DNA of 64,000 nucleotides from Urechis unicinctus (lineage: Eukaryota > Annelida > Polychaeta > Xenopneusta > Urechidae): positions 53,132,897 through 53,196,896 of the forward strand of contig CM067354.1 in NCBI GenBank assembly GCA_034190875.2, in the 5' to 3' direction. Positions 1-11,149 of this stretch are shown in pieces. The notes beneath the pieces were generated by a model. It saw only the letters and a list, made by a program, of their open reading frames with translations, ran no database searches and had not been told where the DNA came from. Position 1 is the stretch's first letter. Each line of letters starts with the position of its first letter. The position numbers and the translations under genes are program-made.

Positions 1-2100
1 TATGATTTGCAACTAGCCAACACGGGCTTAAGGGGCTTAATTCACCAGCAATGTACCTTCAAGAGCACATGTTATTAAGGAAAAGCACCATGACCAAATA
101 AAATTAAATACTCCTACACAAGTTGTGTAAACCAGCTGCCAGCGTCTGCGTATTTTGCAGCCTTTTTCAAATCATAGTTCCTAAATTGAACGATTGATTA
201 CAACATCCCGGAAAATAAGGCAACACTGCAACAGTGTTAGAGCTGTTTATTCAGAGTAACAGATATACAAACTGATAAACGAATTCTGTAGAGCAAAACA
301 TCTGATGGAGTGGCCGCTTAATTATTTTCCTCAACACCGCCAAAACAAATGATGTCCTTCCTACGGAATGGCAATGCACTTGATAAATGTGCTGTCTACC
401 TAGAAAGCTCCTATGTAGCAATACGATTGCCTTTGATGTGTATAGCCATTTCTGCAAAGAATATGACTTATGTCGTTAGAGTTGACTTGTTTAACTTCAA
501 TTGAGGTGGATTATGTTACCTTGTATTAAATTGCATCGTATGAAATACATCTGCAACTCCAGTGAGTTAATGCTTACCGTGCAACAGCGTTGATCCACAG
601 CAACAAATATACAAGCGGATTAGCGAATACATGGCTTCTCAATTGCGACACAAATGACAAAATCATCTAATTTTTTTAGATATTGGCGTTCATTTATTTG
701 GAGGGAGACCAGCTTTAGACAATTGAACGCATATAAACTGTTGTTTTATTAACAATGAAATTTGGTTGTATACAATAGGCCTGGATCGCGAGTTAATGCT
801 TGCCAGTTACACCAATTCTGCTAATGATAACATTTTGAAGGACTCAATATTGGCTGTGTTTGTCCCCGTAACAATAAAATACCATTTGTAGCAAGTTTAA
901 GCACATGCGTAACGATATCTGCAATGTTTTAGTGTACCTTTCCTAATAAATCACAATCGTATTGGTTGCCTTGTCAACTAATACGACGTCAATTACCGTA
1001 ACCTTTTAATGGCTGATGCAGCTCCGATGACCTTAGCTCAATTTACATACACCGCATTTGTTTAAGGCTGCGTAGGTTGTCCATGAACAAATTGGTCTTT
1101 GCGGAAGTATGAAAATGTACGATCTGCACAAGAACGATTATGTTAATATTGGTGTCTTTCGGCAAAACAAATGGACTGCATATTTATCAATGCTGCGTAG
1201 TTTACCCATGAACTTATTTGCATTGTACGATCTGCACAAGAACGATTATGCTAACTCTGATTGATTAATTATTTTGCTGTTCGCTGGATACAACGCAGTT
1301 GGAAGCTATTGAATTACATTTCTACTATATTACAATTCACAAGCCTACATTAAGATTAACATTTTACGATGACTGATAACAGTATCACATGAGCAAACAC
1401 ATAATGCACATCAGAGACTGTTCGCGACCCTTTTTCCTTTATAAACTATGCATGATGTTGTTCACAAATCACATACAGCCATGTACTCAAATTGATTAAC
1501 GAAATAGCTAGTCAATCTAAAATTAAATGATATAATTAGCAGTAATACGAGCTTTCCTATAGAATAGGTTTAATGATATCAAGTTATAGGAAGGTAGGAA
1601 GGGCATATGGGTTAGTATATTGCACTATGTAACAACATGATGGTCTGGGTTAGTACAAAGCTTGTGAACGAACATATAATTTGATTTCATTGAACGAATT
1701 CTCTTCTACCTCTGACGTTATCACACTATGACAATGGTACTTGTAGATAAGTAGTTGGTGATATAAAATGTACGCAACACTCATATAAAGCCATATCTTG
1801 TCTGATGATATTTCGATTTAACTCCTACAATACCCGCTGCCTGTGTATGTGCATAAATGGTTTAATTTATTATATCTACTCAATATATTGAATATATACG
1901 TAGCATTTCTACTTGGAATATGAAAAAATATATAAAGGACTCAGATTCGGACTCAAATCCATTCATTTGCCAAACAGAAATCATAACCATTTGTTATATT
2001 GGTGCATAAATATTCTAACCGTGTGTTATGCATTCATGTGATAAATCATATTTGTGAAAAGTAATTGTGCTCGTCTAGTGTTGTGGGTATAGATGTTCGA
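1..2100. repeat. Segmental duplication, copy A part 1 (pairs with 49385-50960)
   Basis: This non-coding block is colinear and in the same orientation as 49385-50960. Anchors seen by eye: the stretch around 205-320 against 49410-49520 (shared AAGGCAACACTGCAACAGTG), 541-630 against 49753-49840, 1321-1500 against 50263-50480 (the CATGATGTTGTTCACA run is nearly identical for over 50 bp), and 1860-2010 against 50680-50830. Differences are scattered substitutions and short indels. Copy A carries 750-1100 sequence that is shorter in copy B. No open frame is conserved between the copies, so I read it as duplicated intergenic DNA. Confidence 0.85.
1040..1255 (+). repeat. Local tandem duplication with a recurring 17-bp motif
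   Basis: Two imperfect copies of a ~70-100-bp element (about 1050-1145 and 1185-1252) follow each other. Each ends in TGCACAAGAACGATTATG. The same ending with related upstream sequence recurs at 5878-5895 (one change) and 57762-57779, and in a diverged form at 50163-50195. All copies are on the plus strand. Copy B has only one unit at the matching place, so the doubling is specific to copy A or was lost from B. No function can be assigned. Confidence 0.6.
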
Positions 2101-2105
2101 TACTT

Positions 2106-3097
2106 GGGTGAACATAATTGAAATATATGTTGGAAGCATCTAATGTTGAAGTTTATAATAAAATTTGAATTCGTTAAGTGTAAACATATCTGTTACTTTG
2201 AGAATATTAAGTTTCTTAAGGATTCGGTCTGAATGAGCATTTTGAATAAGTTTTGAATATAAAAACCCCACACCAAGATATAATAATTAAATTGAGGCAC
2301 AATTAATGCATTAAATATTATGCTTGAGCTTAATGAAAATCCCAATTGTTTTTGACATTGTACTAGTTGTTGAATCTGAGATTTGAATAACATTGTTTTT
2401 GAATCCCTAGAAAATCAAAGCAGTCTGCTGTCTGAATTGAGAGGTTTTTTTATTTTAAGTTTTGCGGGTTTTCATTCGAGTGTTTTTGGGAATTGAGTGT
2501 ATAGCCTTGAGGTACCCCGTTTTGTTACCTATTTTGACACCTTGTTGTCAGATAACTGGTCATTAATATAATGACACCTTTTTAAATGCAAGGTTTTTTT
2601 TGTCTTCATATTTATTAAACTTAATTTGCTTCAGGGCTTCAGCTATATGGTTGCTTAGAAATATTGTAATTTTACATTGGGATTTCCATATTTGCTCTAA
2701 CACATTGGTTAAATATAATTCAAGTTCTGGGCTTAAGTTATCTATTGGATGGTCATTGATTCTTCTTCTTTCATATATATATATATATATATAGAATATA
2801 TGGTGGTCTGATATATATATAGAATCATATATATATATTTTTATATTTATTTTCATAGGTATATATAGATATATATTATATATATATATATATTTATATA
2901 TTATATATAGTATTACCTCTTATTATATTGTATATTTTATCTATATATATATATGTTTATAAATATATATATACGAGTATTCATATATATATATATGTAT
3001 ATATATATGTATAAATATGTATATATTTGAATAGGGATGTGTCATATCATACATGTATATATATGCATATAAATATATATATTTAAGAATTTATATG
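2106..3097. repeat. Insert in copy A holding LINE debris and AT-rich simple sequence
   Basis: Homology to copy B stops near 2105 (shared TGTTGTGGGTAT, then ATGTTC) and resumes at about 3098 (AAGAATGTTCA, then AGGATTTGAGTAGCT), matching 50949-50965 and 51230-51320. The interval between is ~1 kb here and ~0.25 kb in copy B. It holds a decayed reverse transcriptase C-terminus and a long TA-rich tract. The right boundary is well supported; the left rests on a short match. Confidence 0.55.
2193..2541 (-). mobile_element. Decayed LINE reverse transcriptase, C-terminal part
   Basis: Reading the minus strand from 2541 downward, three pieces of a non-LTR reverse transcriptase appear in canonical order but in different frames. 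GVPQGYTL (2495-2521) is the conserved turn before the catalytic loop. FDFLGI (2402-2419) is the FLG motif after the palm. NALIVPQFNYYILVWG (about 2265-2312) is the typical segment after the palm and thumb. Only about 25 codons separate GVPQG from FLGI, where an intact element has over 100, so the FADD catalytic box is deleted. There are stops and frameshifts. The family (CR1/Jockey/Rex1-like) is an inference from wording. It is a dead fragment. Confidence 0.65.
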
Positions 3098-3310
3098 TTA
3101 AGAATGTTCATATATAGGATTTGAGTAGCTATATATAAATCAGAATATATACGGAACATATATCAACACATCAGAATATATATATTGATTTCATATATAT
3201 TTCAATGTGTATACATGAGCATATATATGTGTGTGTGTATATATATTTATATCAGGTATATAGTTATAAATACATATACAATATGCATATAGTATATGTA
3301 GTATATATAA
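2764..3310. repeat. Long degenerate (TA)n-rich tract
   Basis: This is about 550 bp of interrupted TA repeats with TATATAGA, TATACATA and GTGTGT interruptions. Open frames here (about 3205-3429 plus and 2563-2856 minus) owe most of their length to the simple sequence. The right part (from ~3098) overlaps the resumption of homology to copy B, which there has ordinary sequence, so the TA expansion is specific to copy A. Confidence 0.9.
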
Positions 3311-3319
3311 CTGCAAACG

Positions 3320-4300
3320 ATTCAGACAGCCCATTATTGTCTATAGAGCCAACTGATATCATGGGTTTTAGTACCCCCACAAAAAAGAGTGATGTACTTT
3401 ACATCATGAGAGGATGCGTCGCATCATAACTACATTTCATTGGAATCAGCAATACGCTTGCCTAATGTGTTACTCACCCAGGGAGTTTCTATCAGTTAAT
3501 TTATTGACCTCTGTATCTATAATCATCGAGGAGACGAATACGACTTTATGTTCGTATTTCTCATAGAGAGGCATTTATGTTTTCGATTTAGCGAAGCAGA
3601 CATGATTAATTAGCGATTGAAACTATATCCTGTTACCCGCTATGTCAACAATATGTGATGGCTAAATTTCTACCAATTATCCAACCATTAGATCATAATA
3701 GATAGATGAGCAAATTATATAGCTATATGCATGAAGGATTTCGATTCCCATTCAGAAGTGTAGTTAGGTTATCAAAATGTATAATGACTATGTTAGGTCG
3801 GATGGATCGACGGAGGTAAGCAACACTGCGAGACTGATCATATGCAAAACAATTGTTGAGATAGCAGACTAGCATATTGTTATAAAATACATAAAAAGAA
3901 AGAGCATTTCGACTTCTGAGTACCCCAATGCAAAACCCATAACAAAAAGAACGCCAACATGAAAATATTCCGGGCTCTAAAGGATGTGGCACAAACGCAC
4001 ATCTACACGCACCTACGCGCCCCAACACTAAACGGATAGACATAAGCGACGGGGATATACCAGATATTGAATTGCAGCGCTGTCAATGGTTCACTCATTT
4101 GTTTGCAGCATACGAAACAAATTAACGTAGCTGGATATGTAATACCGGTTAGATGTTTTCATGCGCACTACGTTTATTGTGTGTGTTTTCAACCTCGTCA
4201 GCCCATCCGGTGCTTCACATATTGGAGCTCTTTAAGGGCGCGTTTGGGGTCAGCGAAGGGTAGTCCCACTGATGCATATGACAAATAGCACATCCCAGTT
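3320..4300. repeat. Member of a four-copy ancient repeat family
   Basis: The block 3400-3815 matches 53080-53458 closely; a run around 3563-3604 is identical for about 40 bp. More distant relatives lie at 12400-13230 (shared GCAGACATGAT, AAAAGAACG, then GGAGCTC with GCGTTTGG) and 48290-48730 (shared GAGAGGATGCGT, then CCAAACCCATAACCAA). All are on the same strand. No conserved reading frame was recognised. The minus-strand frame at 3723-4043 and the plus-strand frame at 4067-4288 have no recognisable domain and are not treated as genes. Confidence 0.65.
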
Positions 4301-4450
4301 GTGGGACGAAAATTGCCTTGCAACGTGTTATTGAGATAAGTGACCTTGTGCCTATATGCTTGGCAATTGAAATTATCCCCCTATTCAGAACATCTGAAAG
4401 GGCACAATCGGTGATCAATGGATATTGCTTGATATTGGTAGTATAAGACA
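4205..4450 (+). repeat. Diverged internal repeat with GCGTTTGG core
   Basis: This segment aligns loosely with 5610-5830 and 57285-57500. Shared steps in order are GCGTTTGG, a GGGTA..TC.ACT stretch, GCTTG(G/C)CAATT, a GAA(A/G)GGCA stretch, and GACCAATA/GATCAATG before a TTGG(C/T)(T/A)G. A further relative lies at 13160-13230. It is an old intergenic duplication, and its age makes the boundaries uncertain. Confidence 0.45.
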
Positions 4451-4619
4451 GGAAAGTGATTAATGCGCATATATAGCAACCTTTATATATATGTCGTATT
4501 TGTTTGGTAACAATGGGTACGCGGCGCCACCTCAAGGTCGAATAGTGATATGCCATACTGTTGAATACAAAGGTAACTTTGGTACTCATAAATCGTAAAA
4601 GAGACACACTTGAATGGTT

Positions 4620-7180
4620 TTGATATCGTAGGTCACGTCTAGTACATCCATTGGTTTGGATGACTAAAGAACTTCAAGACTATGTACTGAAGCATATTTC
4701 TCATATTAACTGCCTTCATGTCTTAACTGATGTCTTTTATTGAAGGGCTGTGGTTAACCTGACACCTCCTCGACCAGAAACGGGCACTTAAATCTGCGTA
4801 ACTGCTCTTAGTCAGGCATGGTGTAAATGCACATAGTTTAACTCTTGATGCGATAATGTCACTAAGCCTATATCCACATATATACAACCTCTATGTTGAC
4901 CTACTCCGTAATATCCAAAATGCGCTCTATTTGTGTTGGATAGGCATTGATGTTTGGAAAAGTGGCCGATTTTAAGACTGATATAATTGTATCTACATTA
5001 AGAAACCAAAAGGCGAATTACACCCAATTGATTGATTAATGTTATTCAACATTTTATTACAGTGTGAGTAACACAGTCCGGGTAACCTGAACAAAAATAG
5101 CGATTTGATAAGGCTGCTGCATTTGAAAAGGTTCTACTTATCTGCCACTTAGCAATTGTTGGTTATTAATTCGATCAGATAAATGGTGCGTTAGGCAAAT
5201 TTTTAAACCATAAAATAGTCCCAACCTTTCAAATGGGCGTACTTGTATTTGATTGAATGTGGATGCTATGTACTAAATACAAGCCGCAAGCAGATGTTAA
5301 ATAATAATGCCAACCACGTCTATGCGATAGTACAATGCAAAGTTGGACCATCATTAAGGGTGTAGGCAATAGGGGGTTAAATTTTAAATGGGTGACTTGG
5401 CTTCTGAGAATAATAATTATATAACATTGCAAGGGATACCAAATACATCGATTAGAGATGTTACTAATGCAACCTCATTTGCTGCGTCCTCTTGCCGTCC
5501 ATATTGACTGCCCATATCAATGTTATCCACATCCGCCTCCAATATGATCTCAAGCCTGCATAACATATTAGTAATTTAAGTGCGATTATATTGGAGCGGG
5601 TATTTATAGCTTATATCAGGGCATGCGTTTGGTGCCGACAGGGGTAATTCTACTGCTGAACATGATATATAGTACCGCCGTGTGAGGAGACCTACTTTGC
5701 CATGATGTTATTGGGGCTAAAGGCTTTTAGCTTGCCAATTCAACCACTCCGGCTGATGACATCCCCGAAGGGCAAAATCAATGACCAATACGCTCTGCTT
5801 GTTATTGGCTGTGATTATCTGTTTAATAATAAATGGGATTTGATAGTAAGGTTCATAGAGAACTTAAAATGCATCATTTGCACAAGAACGATTTTGTTAA
5901 TGTGGTTATGTTTTGGCAGAATATATGCGAGCTCAGACGTATAATACATAATGTGTATTGTATGGATAGAGTAACATTGGTATTGGTAACATTGGCGATG
6001 CTACTTAATTGAAGTTCTTATCATCTAGCAGATGGGCATAGATGCTTTAAATTTATATAGTTACTTGATATACGCTGCCTTTTTACATGAACGACAAATA
6101 ATACATTACACACGTAAGCCATAAATACCTCAATGTTACTTAGTGCAATGTGTAAAGCAGTAGACAAAACAAGCTAAAATGACCATTTCTCTATTTTTCT
6201 ATATTTGAAGAAATTGGGTATAGAAGGAATCGCAATGGGTATATTATTATAAAGGTTTCTTTTTATCTCTATGAGGCTGAAGATGTATTATGTTCCTTCA
6301 TCTCTTAATGGATTGATGTAGACATGAAAGGTGAAATTCTAATCAAGCACAAGGAATGATTTATTCTAGATAGCAAAATTTACAGCTACATGCATTGCAC
6401 CCTAACACAGACAACCAGACTAGGATGTTATAAATGCAATGTGTTATATGCAAATTTACAACTATAGTTGCTTTAATGCATGTTCATGTTGATTAAACAT
6501 TGACTTATATAGTATCAATGCAAGTAGGAACCGACACACAAGCCAATCATTAGCATAATAGGCTCCAGGTGATCGAAAGTGCATCTTATTACGGGCTTGA
6601 TACTAAAACCGTGGGTCAGCAATCAAGATTATGCTACAGTTGATAATGGAGGCATGCTTAACGCAATTAAAAGCCAAATGATCATTAGAAAAAGCAAATG
6701 AGAGTGGGGTATTTATGTACAGTTCCCCGCTGGCTTGTGCTGTGGAGTGGAGGGAAAGTGGATGACCAGAATGCGCTTGATGCTGATTTCTTCAACAACT
6801 ACTACCTGTCCATTAGTCAGCTTTACTGGACCAATTGAAACCAAGAACTGCTGGTTGACATCATCCATTGCGCCAACCGTCTAGAAAAGCGCAATCCACA
6901 ACTAAATACTGCAGAGGCGTGATACGCAGTTGCAATTTTGTATACAATCAGGATTTATGCGAACGTTTTTACCAATATATCGGACTTACATGAAACAGGA
7001 TCGGTCTTAAGTCACCTCCTGAAACATACGTCCGAATATCGTAAGCGCATTAGCGTTACATTTCGAAAAGCAAATAATTGAGAAACTTAGAGCAAAGTAG
7101 TGTAAGGTGTAACATATTGCTTGGCTGAATACAAGTATCATTCTCCCAATCTGTCAGTTGGGTTAAATATCCGCATTTCT
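4620..7180. repeat. Segmental duplication, copy A part 2 (pairs with 55880-59225)
   Basis: From about 4890 the sequence runs colinear with 56005 onward. Anchors are the GACTGATATAATTG stretch (4977 against 56090), the GCAAGCCGCAAGCAGATG region (5278 against 56385), CTATGCGATAGTACAATGC (5320 against 56970), the GAATATATGCGAGC region (5919 against 57801), and the ATGACCAGAATGCGCTTGATGC stretch (6762 against 58800). Copy B has an extra 536 bp at 56404-56939. No conserved gene is apparent. The open frames here (5229-5432 minus, 5702-5944 plus) are not preserved in the other copy. Confidence 0.85.
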
Positions 7181-7695
7181 GTTTCTTTAGCTGCAACAGC
7201 AAACGCTAATAATATAAATAATGCGTTCACAGCCCGCATGCTAACTGATCAGCGAAGGGCTACCATAAATGTGTGTGTATCCAAACGCAATCAACCTTTG
7301 GCATACGTTCATGCTTCCTGAGGTATAATTATCTACGCAATGAATATTTTATTTAGTTGAGACTATCAAATTGTGCGATAATCCGCTTATTTGTGTGTGA
7401 ATCAATTGTGAAATGAGGTTAATTTTGCCAAATCAGATGAACTCCGCCTATTAGACACTATTGTGCTAGACACGCTCTCATGAAAATATGGTCCTGAACG
7501 TATATGTATTCATTACTCATTTACATATTCAACCAACACTTTTATGACAAGTGGTATTTGTCTTTCAATCACCTCTGCATAGAAATGAATACAGCCAATC
7601 CAGCATCGTCGCCTTCCACTAAGACATATTACGCCAGCAAGACGAGTCAGTGCAACATGACTAGTGATAATTTCGCGAGGACAATCAGCGAGACG
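7180..7695. other. Copy-A-only segment of ~515 bp
   Basis: Copy A and copy B align up to the CCGCATT near 7171 (59216 in B) and again from 7696 (59232 in B). About 515 bp lie between in copy A and almost nothing in copy B. The segment has no recognised gene, no obvious terminal inverted repeats and no clear target-site duplication, so insertion in A and deletion in B are equally possible. Confidence 0.6.
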
Positions 7696-7884
7696 TGTCT
7701 ACTCGTAATCGTCCGCCTACATCATCGCCAATGGCCAATTATTCGGTTAAGCATAGCTTCACTATTAGCAAGCTCGTCAAGAATGGCAATTATATACAGC
7801 AGAACGCGGCATAGCGGTACGGCTTTGTCCGGATTTATGTACTTTTTTGAAGCCATTAAGTACCGTGGAAGCTCGCTGCATTGA
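7696..7884 (+). other. Conserved island between copies A and B, with shared open frame
   Basis: Positions 7696-7760 are identical base for base over 65 bp to 59232-59296, while the flanks are clearly more diverged. The next ~100 bp match without indels, so a plus-strand frame (7504-7884 here, 59166-59420 in copy B) stays open in both. The shared peptide begins CLLVIVRLHHRQWPIIRLS and has no family I recognise. In the following 35 codons most differences change the amino acid, which argues against coding constraint. It could be a short conserved non-coding element, a gene-conversion patch or chance. Confidence 0.4.
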
Positions 7885-8137
7885 CCACTTCAAGATCTAT
7901 ACATACGACCATATACGCTACATGCTGTACATGTAGTTGACACGTAATCGTACGCACTGCAATTATGTAAATATGTATGCGTCGCAAATATTTGGTTGGT
8001 TCTGCGGTTAAGTGCCCCCTAAACTGTCACGCCATTTAAGGGAGCTTATGTTATAGTTATAGTCCTGGCAATTAACAGAATATACATTTTGTTTTCATAT
8101 TGATGCGCAATGAATAACTAGTAACCCAGAACGTTTT
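7885..8137. other. Unaligned spacer in copy A
   Basis: About 250 bp here correspond to about 1.5 kb (59410-60916) in copy B with no clear alignment. No gene, RNA or repeat was recognised. Confidence 0.5.
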
Positions 8138-9084
8138 TTCATCAGTAACATTTGCTAAGCAATGATGTCCGTGTTAAGACACGCCACGCAGAACTGATGT
8201 ATTATTGGTGGTAAATTCATATACAAAATATAAGTTTTAAATCGCGGTTGCCATTAGACAATCAACAGCATCAATCAATTTAATATGTGTAGTTTATTAT
8301 GCTAACATCATGCGTCGTTAGCATGGGTTGACAAAACCATAACGATGACCTTAACATTTGTGCATTGGAACATATTACCACTGCTGTTTTCAATTCTGAT
8401 GGTCGTGTGCATAAACACCCAATGCGCTCAACACCCACAAGATAATGGTTTACCAAAAGAATTATCAGACACGTGCAAGTCAGCTCCGCTGACACTCGTC
8501 TGCAATATTACTGGTTGGCTGTCTTACAATAAAATCGAGATATTCATTTGTCTGCTTGTGACCTAGTACTATACAATTCATGTGTCTGGCACCGCATCGT
8601 CATTAAAGGCATAATGTAATTCGTCTCTCGTTCGGTCGGAGGCACGATTGTACGTTAATGTGATAGTGTAAATGTTATGTTTAATGCTATGTAAAAAGTG
8701 CTGGTCATCAAAAACAATTCGCGCCATTGCGATTAGAATCACTCCTTCGACATAAATCATTAAAAACTGCGCTCACCAAACAAATCGTCTCTTTCTCAAA
8801 TCGCTACCATATCGTTTCATTAGCCTTTATCCTGTCTCGTTTACTTTTTATGGCATGTATTGGTATGAACCACACACACTTGAGCAATGAAGATGATTTT
8901 GTCTGCATATACGCATGAGTTATAGCGCAAAGCATGCGTTAGGGGCTTAGATATCACCTAATCAATATTAAGAGCTAGTTGAATTTTAACATCTCTACAA
9001 CATTTACGGTCAGAAACATATGAGGATGATATATTTGGTCGTTTTGTGTGCATGCTTACTGGTGGATCTCAATCATTTCGCGGA

Positions 9085-9260
9085 TAACCAACTTGAATTG
9101 CATCAATATTTTTCAAAATAAAGTGGAAAGGTCACACGTTGCGGCACCACAAAGACATCCTATTGATCTAGTTGAATATTGATGTCGGATTGTGTAAGAA
9201 TGCCAAATGATTTATTTTGGACAACTGGCCATAACAAGGTATTCCAATGGGTAACAAGCA
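9085..9260 (+). repeat. Repeat unit with second copies at 9845-9985 and 61925-62080
   Basis: The stretch with ATATTTTTCAAAATAAAGTGG, then CACAAAGACATCC and GTTGAATATT, recurs in diverged form 755 bp downstream at 9845-9985 and in the expected place of copy B (61925-62080). The 9845 copy is thus an extra, older unit inside copy A. It is non-coding. Confidence 0.65.
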
Positions 9261-9405
9261 GTATCGCTCTGTTACACAAAAATCCAGTGCCTCTCGTGAG
9301 AAATTGAAATCAGTTGTATTAGATATTGCTCGGTCGCTTGACCCACTGCACTTGATGATTGCTGATTAGGCGATTTGAGGAATCGGGACAGCTTCGTATG
9401 GTGCT
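9224..9405 (+). repeat. Three-copy repeat around GCAGTATCGCTCT
   Basis: Similar sequence lies at 52145-52330 and 62065-62245. Shared steps are CTGGCC..AACAAGGT, GGGTAACAAGCAGTATCGCTCT, CTCTCG/CTCTAGCGA, a TTGACCCACTG stretch and a GGACGGCTTCG/GGGACAGCTTCG. The 62-kb copy is the colinear partner; the 52-kb copy is out of order and more diverged. Confidence 0.6.
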
Positions 9406-9601
9406 CAAAATATCATCGTTTGATATTTGAGGGGTGTGCGTTCCTGCATGATACCGTTATACTGAAAGCGATAAAAATTATGTATATTTACAATTAATCA
9501 CACTTACATCAAACCAAAAGTGATATGAATGCTTGGTCAAACGGCTCCTTTTAATAGGTTTTCTCCTTGTTTTTTAATGTTGTGACATTTTTGTCTGTAA
9601 C

Positions 9602-9840
9602 ATCATGCAATAGGTAATTGTAGCTGAGCATATTTTTTCGGTTATGCATGTATGCCGAGTAGTTTTTTTTTCTATCAAATATATCGGTACAGAAATGGGG
9701 TTTATCGAAAAACATAGCAAGAAAAAATTTCATTGCTGAATACTATCCAATCTTTACGGAAATGTACTGTTTAGAAATTATATAATAAAATCTGTCCGTT
9801 TTTTTTAAATTGTTCAACGTACAAAAGACGCTTTTCGTGA
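9602..9840. repeat. Copy A part 4; homology resumes at 63701 in copy B
   Basis: ATCATGCAATAGG at 9602 follows directly on the TGTAAC that ends the previous block. In copy B the same sequence appears only at 63701, so 1254 bp intervene there. Similarity continues through the ATGCCGAGTA at 9652 (63752 in copy B) and then fades. No gene. Confidence 0.6.
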
Positions 9841-10368
9841 TTGCAAAGGCAACTCTCACTGTATCGATATTTCTCAAATAAAGTGGAAATGTTTCACGTG
9901 GTGACACAAAGACATCCGACTTATTCAGTTGAATATTTATGTAAGATATGTCATTGTGTAAGCATGCGAAATGATATATTATTATGGTTTAATATTTTAC
10001 ATAATGCTGCAGAATTATTTCATGCTTTATCGAATGATAAGATGACGAGATTAATTCGTGAAAAATACAGGCTGAGTTATCCATAAATATGCACTTGACC
10101 ACTAACTGACGTTGAGCGTATTGCCTTATTATAATGATGCATCATTGGGAGTGGCAATCGACCAAGGCAATCTACTTCGTTGGTACGACCGGCACGTGAT
10201 GGTATTATCGTAATTACCAGACCGGATAGATAGATAGCTAGACGGATAATTTATTGACCACATACACATATATGCATAATTACTTACATAGGTGGCATAC
10301 TAGCAACAATAGTAGATGTTCAATTACAATATAGATATAGTATGAAACACTAAACATATGTATGTAAT

Positions 10369-10371
<3 letters not shown>
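9841..10371. other. Diverged repeat unit, then plain spacer
   Basis: Positions 9845-9985 are the second unit of the 9085-9260 repeat. A short plus-strand frame (9841-10086) lies over it and has no recognisable domain. From about 10090 to 10371 I see only ordinary AT-rich spacer, with a short AGATAGATAG tract near 10225. Confidence 0.5.
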
Positions 10372-11145
<774 letters not shown>

Positions 11146-11149
11146 TTAA

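Larger units (their letters stand above)
8138..9601. repeat. Segmental duplication, copy A part 3 (pairs with 60920-62446)
   Basis: This block is colinear with copy B. Anchors: the CTAAGCAATGATG stretch (8155 against 60937), CGCTCAACACCCA (8424 against 61230), AAAAACTGCGCT (8761 against 61567), CATGCGTTAGGGGCTTA (8932 against 61763), the GCAGTATCGCTCTGTTACAC run (9258 against 62104) and TTGTGACATTTTTGTCTGTAAC (9580 against 62425). The plus-strand frame at 8345-8566 shares about 27 codons with 61135-61446, but the flanks of that frame are rearranged by an insertion in copy B. I do not call a gene. Confidence 0.85.

Noticed and set aside
2617..2690. Minus-strand peptide IWKSQCKITIFLSNHIAEALKQIKF as LINE thumb region
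   Set aside because: The wording is suggestive, but it lies upstream of GVPQG on the minus strand, the wrong order for an intact reverse transcriptase. Without a search I cannot tell rearrangement from chance.
4215..4607. 130-codon minus-strand frame
   Set aside because: It overlaps an old non-coding repeat and is not open in the relatives at 5610-5830 or 57285-57500.
8345..8566. Possible small secreted protein shared with 61135-61446 (common piece TQCAQHP...GLPK)
   Set aside because: Only about 27 codons match. The N-terminal hydrophobic part is broken by an insertion in copy B, and silent and replacing changes are about equal in the shared part.
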